NCBI GenBank assembly: GCA_013400115.1 | Contig: VXBP01005586.1 | Span: forward strand, 691,537-755,536 | Reading direction: 5' to 3' | DNA length: 64,000 nt | Source: Rhinopomastus cyanomelas | Taxonomy: Eukaryota > Chordata > Aves > Bucerotiformes > Rhinopomastidae | Shown: positions 25,337-37,700 of the stretch, one piece after another | Layout of the letters: the number at the start of each line of letters is the position of its first letter | Position numbering within the stretch: position 1 is the first letter of the stretch | Program-made: the position numbers and the translations under genes | The notes under the pieces: generated by a model | Seen by the model: the letters and a program-made list of their open reading frames with translations, nothing else | Database searches by the model: none | Told to the model about the DNA's origin: nothing

Positions 25337-26035
25337 ATGGAAAGATTTTGGGGGTTTGGATCTGTGACTGTGCGAACACGGTTATGGATAAGTAAACTGG
25401 CCTATCAAGTGGAAAAATTGGCTAATGCTACTGATGTCAGTTTACAGTTAATTAACAGGCAACTGCAAGCTACTTCAAGAATGGCCCTCCAAAACCATAT
25501 GGCTCTGGACCTGATGCTGTTACATCAAAATGGACTATGTGGCTACCTGAACATCTCCAGCACAGACTGTTGCATCCATATTCCTAATGTGACCCAAGAC
25601 CTCAGCATCCAACTAGAGAAGATAAGTGCAGTGGCGAAGGACATTCGTGAACTCAGAGACTCTATGAGTGACAGCTGGTGGTCAAAGGTGTTTGGCTGGT
25701 TTGGATTTGGTGTTACGGGCTGGATTCAGAGCTTAATACAATATATAATAATGTTTGTAGTGTTTGCAATTGTGTTAGGAATAGTAATATCTTGTTTAAA
25801 ATCAACTTTATTGAAAGCTGTTAATATTAAGATGGTTCAACTTGCTGAGCATACTCCACTAATGGAGGAAGAAAAGGAGGAGGATAACCCTATCGATGTT
25901 CCTGATGCTTTAATTAGAGACCAAATTCAGTGTGTGAACATATTGTCTGTAGCCAAGGGGGTGGAGTGTCCCATACACGCCCCGTGGCCTTGGAGGCACA
26001 ATCACGATAAGAAGGACACAGTCATGATGAGATGA
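25337..26035 (+). pseudogene. env: ERV envelope remnant: transmembrane subunit
   Basis: A 232-codon frame is open. Residues 14-48 look like a heptad region. Residues 51-67 (LQNHMALDLM and following) match the immunosuppressive-domain position of gamma-type envelopes. Cys68 is followed by nine residues and then Cys78-Cys79, so the loop is CX9CC, longer than the usual CX6CC. A membrane segment spans about residues 130-153 (SLIQYIIMFVVFAIVLGIV), followed by an acidic tail (PLMEEEKEED). The frame runs across the polypurine tract into the 3' LTR, so the natural stop may have been lost. As the upstream part has stops, no complete envelope is made. Confidence 0.9.
25954..25966 (+). other. Polypurine tract of the ERV
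   Basis: The sequence caagggggtggag lies directly before the 3' LTR start TGTCCC. This is the position of the plus-strand primer in retroviruses. Confidence 0.85.
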
Positions 26036-26469
26036 GACCACAATCAGGATGAGACATGATGTCTTCAGCCAGAGGTAACACATTCCTTGTTTAAAAGGTA
26101 AGATCGCCTCAGGGGCTGGAGGCCTCCCTAGGAAATCTCCTGTTGATACAAGGATGTCTCTGGAATGGCTTGGAGCCCAGAACGCTGATAAGCCGATGGC
26201 TTCTCTCTGATCTGCCTCCGTGGGTAAGAACTCTGCTTTTCCCTGTACCCGCATTGCTATGTTCATTTACCTATTTGTATCCTCTACCCTCTTTGTAACT
26301 GTAGTGCTTTTGCCCAGGGTCTATTTTGTATCCCTTATGAACACACACTGTTTCTGCAAATTAATCTTATCCCCGACAACCCAAAGAATCTATATAATGT
26401 TGCTTGTGAACAATAAATAATACTATTTTATAATCCGGTTTGGATTTTACCCTCATTGTCAATTGACAT
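25967..26469 (+). repeat. 3' LTR of the ERV
   Basis: It begins TGTCCCATACA and is shown to be an LTR by its match to 21633-21790. A TTTAAAA element near 26091 could be a TATA box. AATAAA at 26413-26418 would be the polyadenylation signal. The end is taken as TGTCAATTGACA (26469), which gives TGTC...GACA termini, but an end near 26533 (...GAACA) cannot be excluded because no target-site duplication is visible. Confidence 0.82.
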
Positions 26470-26533
26470 TTGTATTAAGGTTTAAACTCAGCTGCCCCTA
26501 GCCCCTCTGTCTGTGAGGATTCAGCTAGAACAC

Positions 26534-29500
26534 AAGGGGGTTTAACCTTAAGGAAATTTACACACCGTTTTCATGCAACAACAAGATATTAAGACCCCCC
26601 TCAAGAAGAAAAAAAGTCCAATGCATTTTTTCAATGACACGTTGAAGTGAGTATTTCATACAAGAGACTCAAATAATGAAGGGTCAGATGCCAGCTTAGG
26701 ACACAATCAACATCCACCTCCTAGGCTGAGGCAGGAACAAGTACTTCTAGATCATCCTAAGCATCTTTTCACACCTCTAATGACAAAGATTCTACAGTCT
26801 TCCTAGGCAAACCTGATGTTTCTGATCTTCGAACAGGTATTCTGTTATTCTCTGATGTGCATCCTCCATGAAGTGCATGCAGCCTCTGATTTTGATTACA
26901 ATTGTCCAAGTTCTCCTATGTCCTGGTGACTTCCCTGGTTGTGAATCTGACAGCCTTAATGGTTTTGAATATCCCAATTCCCTAACAAATCCAGGGTGAG
27001 GATTACTCATTATTCCATCTTTTTACAGATTTCTGTAAAGCTAAGGAGCAGAGAGGCTACAGTGTGGAACAGGTTGAGAGTATTCCACTTCCAGACTCCA
27101 TGCAACCCTCCCAAGTGTTATGCATAGCCACCCCAGGCTGGCTGATTTACCTTCTTCATCTCTGCATATCTCTGCTTATTTCTGTTCCTATAAGTAGAAA
27201 TGAAAACCAATGCACAGTGGGTATGTATATAATAGCATTTGGATGTCCAATATCAGATTATTCTTTTAAATCCTCCCCAGGTATCTCCAGCGTTTGGAAC
27301 AGGACAGCAAGCTGTATGGTTTAACAGAGCACAGTAATTCTTATGTCTGGTGACTTTGTTTGTTTGGTTTGGAATAAGACAAAACCTTCAGAGTTGTGGT
27401 AGAACTGTCAGAGCCTAGCTAAAAGGCTACTCAGAAATACAGTCTGTGAGGCATGTTTGATGAAGAGGATCTGGATCACTTGGGTAGGATGTCGTGCGAA
27501 GGCAGAGAGGGCAGATAGCAGAGCACTGAGGAGGACAAAAGGGGTGACCACACTACTGCACCATCACCACCACCTGTCACTGGTTTGCAAACTCCTCTGT
27601 CAGCAGCACCAAAGCAAAATTTCTTACCTTTGCCTGTAAGGACTTTCATGGCTTCTTTTCAGATACATTCATTTAGCAAAGGACAACAGGCTCGCTGACT
27701 GGATGTTCTTTCCATCTGCATCAGGCAGCAGATCTGTTTGAACACCATGACATCACCTTCAAGGGCATCCTGTAAATTTCTTCCTAAAATTCTTCTGTCA
27801 TAAGCTCTGTGGAAAATTCAGAATTAGACCGATGGCATGTGTTACACATGCTGCCAAGCATGTAGCTTAGCTCTGACCCACTACTCCAAGCATGGCTGAC
27901 CCATGAGGTATCATCTGTTTTCTTCTGTCTCACATTGGGCTAGGTTGCTGGCATGAGCCCCTTTTCTATCTTTGAACAATGGGAACCTCAATACACAACT
28001 GGGACTTTGGGCTGAGAGGCTGATAATGAGCAAGTGGGTTAGAGCAAAATGGGGAACGAATATCAGTCTTTTTCATTCCAAAAAGCTCTTGAAGCTTTCT
28101 TAATACAATTTCAGTCTTATCCTTTATCAAACAATTCTGCTTAACCAAGATGACCCACCAGACTTTACCCATCCCTAATCTTAATGTGGTTTTATAAAAT
28201 GGATATGTTTGGCATGTCATCTGGAAACATTAACCAGGGTTAAAGGGGTTAGACTCTTGGGTTTAAAGCATCCATTTAGTGCATAGATAAATTAATTGCC
28301 TAAGTGCTAGCACATTTGTCATAGGGCTATTATACCTGAAGTTTTTTTATGAGATGGTTATAAGCTATTGGTTAATGGGGTAGAATTAGATTTTTACAGA
28401 ACTCTGTGCAGATAATTTTCTTGGAAAACATTTTGAAGAGCCTGCCTTTCCAGAATATGAGATGTGATGTTCCCCTGCTGTCTGATTGATTGCTCCTCAA
28501 ACAGCAGGACTGTGTGGCTGCAAGTGGTAGCCTGTGGCTCCTCCATTAAAGTTTCTGTGCTAGCACAGGAGAGCTATAATAAAGAGAAATGACACATTAA
28601 TGTGGAAGCAGGCTCAAAGCCCTGAGACCTGAACATCACAGGACATTAAGGAAATCTAACATTTGATCTAGAGCAGGGCTACTTGGCCTGAGAAGCCTGA
28701 GGTCTGAACTCAGCACGTCTTCAAATTCTGGGTGCAGTCGGTTTAACTTGGGCTTATCCATCCTCATTAAATGAATCCAAATAAAGAGTAACACCAAGGA
28801 AATTCACTCATAACAGTGTCTCAGAAAAAACATAGTCATCTCAAACAATATAAATACTAGCTAATATAAAAACTGGCTGGACAAAACGCCTCCTATTGAA
28901 TATGCCCAAAACTATCCTGCACCAGCGAGGGCAGAAGCCAGGAGAGATTTCCCATTTCCCCTGTATTTCCCCATAAATGTTTTTATCTGCAAAGCTCCAA
29001 GTCTTTCCTATATTCTAACATCTTGTTCAGTCAGGCTGAGGAAGGTACAGAAGGAAAGATCTGATATGTTCCAGGGTTAAGAAATATTTAGTCTCCAGGA
29101 CACCATTATCTGAAGCTGGTTGAGATTCTTCAGACAGAAATAGGTCCCATCCTGACAGTAAAGGGAACATATGTTATCTTCTAGTTGGTAAGTGACAGGA
29201 GTCTACAAAATCACCTCAAAAAAAGTTATACACCAGCTATGTTTAGCCCTAAGAATGAGGCTGAGGGGTGGATAAACTACAGAAATGTTCCCTAAAACAT
29301 TTGGGGCAACTCCTTATAAACTTAGAAGAGAGTATTTGCCCCAACAGGAGGTCTAGGGGTGGGGGGATGGTGTTCTTTCTGTATGTATCTTCTTTGATGC
29401 TGTTTTCAAACAAAAATGGTCTTCTTTTTTCATTGTGTATTTTTAACCTTAACATATATTCACTACTAAGCTGCTCATATCATCCCATTTTTCCCTCATT

Positions 29501-30281
29501 TGCTATACTTTTCTCAGTAAACTGAGTCTCATGATGCTCTCTGTGCCTGAGATGAGCTCCTGCAGCACACCCCCAGATCTCACTTGCTGTTCTCTGTTGA
29601 GAAACTTCTCAGGAAGCCCAAAAGCTTGAACAAAGTTAGCAGTGCATAGGCTGACATGTGCTGCTCTCATGTTCACTTGTCTGGAAGCTCCTGCTTTTAG
29701 CCTCCAGGCAGTCTGTGTTGAGTATTTTTCACTGCCTTGGAGACTCTTGGGGACACGTTGTCCTTTTTGCTCTCGGTCTGTCTCAGCTAGCATAAGAGGG
29801 TATCCGGGTATTTCAGCTGGTACCTTGTGTTTTATGAACCCAATGTTGATATCATGAATAGTAAGCCACTTTAGAACCATGGCTGAAATGGAAGTGGACT
29901 GGGTCCCAAAATAGCCTCACAAGGGGAGGCGGAGATGACAGGTGCACAGCTTCCTACCAGGTACTCCTTTATTCTATATCCAGCTGCTGTTAGAGTCAGG
30001 GACTACTTATTTGGACATTATGTGACTGCACTGCTTCTGTTAAAATACAAAGAACAGTGTCATCCCAGTGACACTGAAAACGGTCCTTTTAATGAGAACC
30101 ATAAATAACAGACAGTCTCACTGGAAACTCCTAATGGTGGTATCACGAAGCAGGACATAACAAGAAGGAGGTAGCTCACAGCTATCACACTAGATTATCT
30201 CTCTCTAGATTTTGTCTCAGAAAACACCTGCCACTTTTTGAGGGTCCTGCAAAATGCAAGTGTTCAGTTTTGAAAATGATA
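26534..30281. other. No recognisable gene
   Basis: About 3.7 kb with no repeat that I can name. A minus-strand GTAAGA donor near 27623-27628 follows a short ATG frame (MKVLTGK), with a CAC-rich stretch nearby at 27565-27585; this is too little to call a gene. A 125-codon minus-strand frame at 29503-29880 has no recognisable content. Confidence 0.4.
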
Positions 30282-30720
30282 GTCACAGAAGCATTGAAAT
30301 GTTGGCTAGAAGTCCCCTCTGCAGGTCTTCTGGTGTAAACGTCTTCCTTAAAGTCCAGCCTGGCCCTCCAAAACAGTGAACTGCGGCCAGTACCTCTGCA
30401 TTACTACTTGTTGCTGAGAAGTATCTGCCATGGTTGTATCTCTCCATTGGGTTGTTGTAGGCCACCACTAGCTCACCTCTCAGATACCACTTTCTAGCCT
30501 AGGCAAGCCCAGCTCCCTTAACCTCTCTGAAGGGGTATGTCCTGTGGGATCTTGAACACACAGGCAGCTCCCATTAGACCCTGCTGGTTTCCACACATCC
30601 TCCATGACTTGGGAAAAAGAGCAGACACAGCAACCCAGGTGTGGCCTCACCACCACCAAGCAGCAGAGAATAACTAACTTCTCTCAGCACTGGCTGCCTT
30701 CCTACCCAGCAGCTTACAGG
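30282..30720 (-). mobile_element. Probable ancient CR1 LINE fragment
   Basis: Short blocks keep the CR1 order: cacagaagcattgaaatg, then ctagaagtcccctctgcag, then 'aagcccagctcccttaacc' and 'caggtgtggcctcacca'. The middle is strongly diverged. Old age is inferred from this. Confidence 0.55.
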
Positions 30721-32187
30721 CTTTCTGAGAGAGGAGTTGCTGTGAAAAGCCCCTTGTGGATTCATGGGCCCCTCTATAAAGATGTGCAGTTGCTTTTTGA
30801 ACCTCTGCAAAGGTTTGCATGTACAATCTCCTCCGGCGAGGGGTTTTACAGTCTTGCACCGTGTGTGAAGACCAACTTCCTCCTGCTTGTGGAGACCTTT
30901 CTAATTGCTGGCTTAAGCTCTTGTTCTCGAACAAGAAAGTGCAAAAGGTGATGATGAAGAAAGAAAACTAGTACAGGAAGTGGAACATGGGGCTGCAGTT
31001 ACCCTTGCCAGGGACTTTTCCTACGCAAATTAAATTAACTAAGCTGAATATTTTGTGGCCACGAGTTTAAAGGTGTTCTCTCTTTAATGCAGAGGCGTGC
31101 TGATAGGGCAACCGCTTTCACTGTGGCATTACTATGCTGCAGAGCCATCTCATATGGAGGAAAGTCCCTAAGGCTGAGCATGGCCTTGCAACTGGGAAGA
31201 GGGTCTAGGAGACACGAGGCAGCAACCAGAAATGCTTGATATGAGTCTTTGTACTCACTGAGTGTTGCTGTTCGGGTGATGTTTGGCCTATGGCTTAGAA
31301 AAACAAATTGCTGGTGCAAAAGGTGGCAATTTATGAGGGCAGGCGGATCTTGAGCGCCCTTCCCTAACGCTTTGGTGGCGTCTCGCCTCCTAAAATTAAT
31401 GGATGGCACCACCTTGTGGTGCTTGAAGGAGGTGAGACTTCCTTGTGTTTTTATCGTGAGGAAATGTAATTCTAGCAGTGAGGCATGCAAGGGTTGATTC
31501 CTTCTCACACTGCTTGTCAGAGACTAGATTTGACAAGAACTGGTTTTGTGCCAGCTGGCAGAAGCATTTTAGTGCTTACTGTTTCATTTTAATAGCTTCA
31601 ATGAATTCGCCTTTGCTAGTGATCTTATTAGAAAATGGCAAACAGATTACGTAGGTAAACTTTTCAGTTATAGAGGAAATGCAGAGGAAAAACATGGAAA
31701 CATAGATTAAAGGTAATTACGTACGTAGTGTCTTCCTTCTTTGCAAGATGTGAAACTGATGTGTCAGACAGTGCCTGCATCGCAAAACTCACTAAACCCG
31801 TGAAAGTGAGGTGTAATGGGAGAATTTACCGCATGGACCATTATGTTTGCCTTTGAGGATTACCACGGTAATGTTGGCACATGTCCTTAAATGCAGAGTT
31901 CCTGGGAAACATCAGACATATGCTCATGAATAGAATAGCTGCTCATGAATTGAATAGCAGCTCGTGTACAATGAGACCAAAACTTCCTTGGAGGCATTGG
32001 CTTCCTGGTGTGTGCTTTGTGCAGCAAAAGGATGCATGTTAATCATGGGCATGCAGGAGCCCAGGATGCAGAACAGCCACTCATGAGAGTCACTGTGACT
32101 GTGCATGTCTATAAATCTCAAACATAGCAGCTTCTTGAACTCTAACCAGATGAGATGTTGCAAGAGAATGAGATGATGTCCTGAAAA
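30721..32187. other. No recognisable gene
   Basis: A 157-codon minus-strand frame (31035-31508) has no recognisable domain and no clear splice context. A 19-base unit is duplicated in tandem at 31922-31959 (gctcatgaatagaatagct and a copy with two differences). Confidence 0.4.
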
Positions 32188-32405
32188 AATCACAGAATCA
32201 CAGAATCATTAGGGATTGGAAGGGACCTCGAAAGGTCATCTAGTCCAATCCCCCCAACACAGCAGGATCACCTAGACCAAGTCACACAGGAACACATCCA
32301 GGCGGGTTGTAATTATCTCCATTGAAGGAGATACAACTCCCCTGGGCAGCCTGTTCCAGTGTTCTGTCACCCTCACTGTGAAGAAATTCTTCCACATATG
32401 GATGT
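32188..32405 (-). mobile_element. CR1 LINE 3'-end fragment (common subfamily)
   Basis: It has two clear tail octamers (aatcacagaatcacagaatc), then 'attagggattggaagggacc' and 'catctagtccaatccc', and ends within the FFTVRVTEHW-coding block. Little diverged. Confidence 0.95.
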
Positions 32406-32554
32406 ATCGTAGACTACATCAAGAAAATGGAACAATGTTAAGCAGAATATAAGCAAGAGAACAAATAAATCCACTTCTATTTTCTGTGGTGAGAAACACC
32501 ATAAAAGCATGACATAAGTACAAATGGATTTTTTTCAAGCCTGCTTCTCAGACC

Positions 32555-32975
32555 GAGTTTCACAGAAACACTGACTGGGATTGGAAGGGAGCTTGGGAGG
32601 TTGTTTAATCCAACTGCTCTAAGTAAAGAAGGTTTACCTAGAGCAAGTTGCACAGAGTTGGTCACACTCAAAGTAAAGTTTCTCCTCATGTTTAGATGGA
32701 AATTCCAATGTTCTACCTTGTGCACTTAGTCACTTGTTCTGTCATTGGGCACCACTGAGAAAAGTCTCACCTCATCCTCCTGACACCTGCCCTCTAGATA
32801 ATTTTAAGCATTGATAAAATCTAGTTTCAGTCTTCTCTTCTGTGGGCTAAACAGACCCGGGTCCATCAGCCTTCCTTCTTAAGAGAGATGATCTTGTCCT
32901 CTCATCATATTCATAGCCCTTTGCTATACCCTCTCTAGCAGTGCTCTGTCTTTCTCGAAAAATTGAAGTTCCAGA
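32555..32975 (-). mobile_element. CR1 LINE fragment, older
   Basis: It begins cacagaaacactgactggg and contains 'ggaagggagcttgggagg', 'catcctcctgacacc' and 'tctagcagtgctctgtc', following CR1 order at higher divergence than the copy just to its left. Confidence 0.8.
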
Positions 32976-34004
32976 AAAAGTGTTTTACAGTGTTGGTCAC
33001 CCATCCATGTACCCAGAAAGGTTTTTTCTAGGCATAGTTGCAAGGGCAGGTCATGCTGAGCACAAAGTTGTACCAGACACTTGCTGAGAACCCATGGGCA
33101 GAACAAAGTAGTAAAAACCATGTGGTCCATGACGTGAGGATGGTGGTCAGCGTAAGATATAAGAAAAGCTTGGCAGAGAATTAGAGAGGTTTCTGAGAGC
33201 ACACACCAGAATAGGAGTGAGAAGGCACAAGGCCAGTCAAAACAAGGCTCTGATCATCCTTCCATCCCTCACACTCTGCCTAATGTCTACTGTCTGTTTC
33301 TGCCCCTCAAGCTTGAGAGTTCTGCAGAGAAGGAGTGACTTACTGCCTCAATCATCTGCAGGGTTCACACCACGTTAGGTGTTGCATGATCACAGAGTAA
33401 GACAGTCCTACAACATGATGATAGACCAAGATGTACAGAGATGAAAGCATGTGCTAGGAAAAGAGTTACGTGTGAACCAGTAATATCAGCACATCAGCAG
33501 TCTAACCTCGACTGAGTGCTTCCAGCCATGACAGCAAAAGAGACTTTAAAGCAGGGATATGGAAGGGAAAAATGAGCCAGGTTTAGAGACAGTGATGGGG
33601 AATTCCTGTTCTCTGTCCTGGACATGCCGATATGGGAGAAACTCAGAAAACAGCGGTAACATTCCTGGATCAGTCTGACTCAGGTATGAATATCCGGCTG
33701 TTGAATGGCTGTAGTGGGAAGGATGAGCAGTAAACGTTTGCAACGTCGACTAAAAGCAGTAAGGGAGCCCCTCTAGTGGGAGAACCCAAGAAAAGCAATC
33801 GCCAGCAGGGATGTAACTGCAACAGCAGTCAGGATGGTCACACACGTGAATCAAGATTGTCCCAGGAAATGGACAGGGCAGCATAACTTCTACATAAAAG
33901 GCAAAAAATGAAGAAAAGAATTCCAACAGTTTCCATCAATTCAATTGCAAGAAAATTCTTTCCTGACTTGATATCTGACAATGGCCTGAGCATGTGAACA
34001 GAAC
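32976..34004. other. No recognisable gene
   Basis: Nothing I can name; short frames only. Confidence 0.4.
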
Positions 34005-34372
34005 AATCAATAACCTCTCTGGGCAACCTGATGGTTTCACCACCATCACTGTCAGAAATGTCTTCCCTCTATCTAGGCCAAATGTCCCCTCTTACAGTGG
34101 CAGCTATCCTGTTGCAACAGGCCCTGCTAAAAGAGTGTCCCCACATTTCTTAGAAGCCCTCTTTAAGTTAAGTACTGAAATGCCACAAAACAGCATCCCC
34201 TGAGCCTTGCCTTCTCCAGTTGAACAACAGCAACTCTTTCAGCCTGTCTTCATAGGAGAGGTGCACCAGCCCTCTGATAATGTTTGTGCCCATCTCTAGA
34301 CCTACTCCAACAGGTTCATGTCCTTCTTGTGCTGAGGACTTGAGATCTGAGCAAAATATTTCACACGCTTCT
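34005..34372 (-). mobile_element. CR1 LINE fragment, older
   Basis: Blocks such as 'cctctctgggcaacctgatg', 'tctccagttgaacaacagc' and 'gtcttcataggagaggtgc' follow the CR1 3' region in antisense order. No 3' tail is seen at its left end. Confidence 0.75.
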
Positions 34373-34400
34373 AGCCTAGAGCTCAGAACCTGGTGTTCAT

Positions 34401-34742
34401 GAGGGGTGACATTAATGTCTATGAATATTTGAAGGGTGGGTGTCAGGAGGGTGGAGCCAGGCTCTTCTCAGTGTCATCTAGTGATAGGATGAGGGGCAAT
34501 GGGTGTAACATGGAACATTGGAGGTTCCATATAAATATCAGAAGGAACTTCTTCCCAGTGAGGGTGACAGAGCACTGGAATGGGCTGCCCAGGGATGTTG
34601 TGGAGTCTCCTTCTCTGGAGATGTTTAAAACCTGTCTGGATGTGTTCCTGTGTGACTTGGTCTAGGTGATCCTGCTGTGTCAGGGGTATTGGACTAGCTG
34701 ATCTTTCGAGGTCCCTTCCAATCCCTAATGATTCTGTGATTC
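34401..34742 (+). mobile_element. CR1 LINE 3'-end fragment (common subfamily), sense
   Basis: It encodes the last about 85 residues of ORF2 (from VYEYLKGGCQ through FFPVRVTEHW to FLCDLV) and ends with 'attctgtgattc'. It lies next to the antisense fragment at 34005-34372, with only about 28 bases between. Confidence 0.95.
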
Positions 34743-37700
34743 ACCAGGTGGTAGAGGAGGGTCATGGAGACACTGCTGTGCTCATATTAAAATATTAGAC
34801 CCACCTGTTGTGCGAAGCTAAGGTAGCTGGAAAGACTTGTCACATGTTAAAAAGTAATACTGTGGAAAGGGAAGAAACACTGTCTGCGCTGTTATGTGGG
34901 GAAGTCAGTAACTCTGTGATCAGTTTGTAAAGCGAGGGGTGGACAGTAATTCCTCACTCTTCAAAAGAGCTGCATGATGAAAATCATGAAGGCTCTGAAA
35001 TGCCAGCATGTTTCAGGCAGGGAACCAGTTGAGTTTCTGGCCATGATACACAGTTACACCATTTAATGTACAGTTTGTAGATTCTGTTTTTGAACTGAGC
35101 TGCCAAATAGGACAGTGGCCGAGCAGGGCCATGTGGGCAGAGGACGGGTCAAGCTGCAGAGCAGGCTTGATTATCACAGTCCCCTTCTGCAGAAGCCGTA
35201 GCTGTCAGGAAGGACAGCGCCTCTGTCTGATGCAGAAAACTTATTTTCACAGATGAGGCAGATAATGCATATTAGCCATCTGTAATAGTTTAACACTTTT
35301 GATTTTATGATGCAGCAGCACATTCAATATTTCCACCTATTTCTGTAGTGGGTTTAGGGCTGTGTATGACAGGCTTTAATGTAAACATGGCACTTCTGGC
35401 ACAGAGACAGCTTTTTTTTGCCTTGCTTTTTCAGTGTCTTTACATAGAATAAGTTGATGTGTGAATCATGTAAATTCAAATTTTTTACTTTGAGCAGATG
35501 CAGACCCTCAGTGTGAGCCTGAGAACAGTTGGGGTATTGCTGGGATTTTAGTTACAAACCTCCAAGCCAACAGTTTCAAATCTGGGTTAAAGTTAGATGC
35601 CTGCCTGCATGATAGATGGCTTCATTTTGAGGAGTCCTCACAGCAGGAGCTGGCTGTGAGAATGAATTTTTATTTCACAAAGATGATTCTATTTTCAAAT
35701 ATTTTCAGACCTAAGACCAAGATCTAAATCTCACAATTCAAATATCATTTAGAGATTAACAACATTTCATCTTTCCAGCATCAAGAGTCTTGGAGATTCC
35801 TAGCTGCAGTGTTTAGCAAGGCTGCTGGAAGAACAAGGAGTCCCAGCTCTGTTGTCACCTGACCCCCCTGTGAGGTGACAGGACTGAAGGTGGGCTTGAA
35901 CCATATAACTCGAGGGGCTTGCATGATTCCCAAACACTCCAGTGCTCAGGGAACACCTTTAGAAGTGAGGCCGGTGCACAGCACACTGCCACCCAAGCCC
36001 CTAAAAACAACAGCTCTGAAATGAGGAAGGAGTCCCCATTCATGACTCACTACTGACATGAGAAGCCACATAAAGTATCTAACGTTGGTGCTAAGTGAAA
36101 AGCTCCAGGTTATTTTCCCTGACCTCCAACTACTTTTGTGGAAAGGTGAGGAGCTTCAGCAATGTGTAGGTGTCCAGAGTGCCAGAGGTGTTCAGGATAT
36201 TTTCCTGGGTACTGATGGATGAGCACTGAGGCAGCCCTCCCACAGGAAGTTCACAGTGCAAGCAAACACTGTACCTTAGTGGACTTAATGGGAAACCATT
36301 GTGCCCAAAGCATTTCTGAAGCATCAACATGCTTCTCCTTTAAGAAGCCTTTTCCCCTGCTTTCCTTTTGCTATTGAGTAAATTCTCACTGGCTGACCCC
36401 ACATATGCATTAAACCATAAAGAAGGAAACAGATGACCAGCTGGATGTTAGAAGGCTCTGAAATCATTATATGTGGCAGCAGAAGCAACTTGTCTCTGGC
36501 TAAGTCAACACAAGTGCCTTGTTCAGGGTATCCAACGTTCCCATACAATTCTTTGAAAAAAATCATTAGATATAATAAAGTCTAGAAGAATCTTACTTGG
36601 AAAATAAAAATTTCAGCTTATTTCTGAAGTGCTTATTGCTGGTCAGATTGTGCACTAATCCCAGATTAAAAATGCATTGGAGAAAAACCCACTAGAAACT
36701 GCAGAGAACGTGGTGACAAGTGGCTGTCTTTGGCTCTGGATGAAGTACATTGAGACAACAAAGAGCAGGCCTAGGAACTGGCAGTCTTGATGATGGAATT
36801 AACTTCAAAGTCTCTCGGTCTCCGAGGGCTCACGAGTGACTGCAAAGACTTCCCTAACAATTTTGTGATGATAGTAAGGCTGAACATTTCAGTAACTTCT
36901 AGCAGTTATTTATGGGATTATAACTTGGAGACTGTGGGATTTAACAGAGCTGCTCTCAGCCTAGATTCATCTTTTGTAATGAATTCAATAAAATAACTTC
37001 AAAAATATTTTCCATCTCTTTTTGGACCATGAGTTTCATCAAAAGATTACAATGAAAATGGTACATTCTGGAAGCGGCTCGGTCTCACAGCACTGGCATT
37101 TCCCACTGAATAATACACAGACATTAACTTTCTGACAAGCTCTTGTTCACCATACAAATACAGCACTAGAACTACTAAGTAGTTTCAGCCAAAATTGTCA
37201 TCAATGTGTTAAAAATGTCACATCTATAGTTTTTATTCACTTGCCCATCTACATGGCGTTAGGAATTTGAAGTCACAGTTCTGGTGTGGTGTCAGCTGCT
37301 GTGTACACATAGGACAAAGACCTTCACAGTACAGAAAAATGTAAATCTTGCTCTGGAGATTGCAAAGCATTTAGCCTCATTAGTATGGCGGAGCACCGAA
37401 TTCCCCAGGTTAATTACGGGTTCTGTAAAAAGCATTAATTTCCATCAGTTTTGAAAAGTGAATGCGTCTGTGCCTTCCTCTGTGTTTGTCAGCTTTGACA
37501 TTTACATAGAGGTGTCGTAAAACAGGCACCAATACCCATAATCACCACGAGGGAGGAAAATGTCAAACAATACCAGGCTGTCTGCAGTCTCAGCCCTTCA
37601 CTGGAAAAATGGCATCTGGTTCAGTGTATTTGTAGGCACGGACTGTCTGCAAGGGCTTTTTGTTCTCTAAACAGAGCTCAGCTGACAGGTTACTTTCTGC

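Larger units (their letters stand above)
21633..26469 (+). mobile_element. Defective endogenous retrovirus
   Basis: An ordered series supports an ERV: a partial LTR, RT, RNase H, integrase, envelope, polypurine tract and a full-length LTR beginning TGTCCCATACA. Gag, protease, primer-binding site and the start of RT are absent. The interval from the clipped 5' LTR to RT is only about 100 bases. Stops and frameshifts break pol and env. The flanks (ccacagg on the left, tttgta on the right) do not show a matching target-site duplication. LTRs differ at about 9-10 positions over some 158 aligned bases by eye, plus small indels, so the insertion is not recent. The class is uncertain: the envelope is gamma-type, while the RT carries YIDD. 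Confidence 0.93.

Noticed and set aside
21870..26035. ERV pol or env as domesticated host genes
   Set aside because: Both carry multiple stops or frameshifts; only the transmembrane part of env is open, and it runs into the LTR.
31035..31508. 157-codon minus-strand frame
   Set aside because: No domain, no splice context, and a length that occurs by chance in 64 kb.
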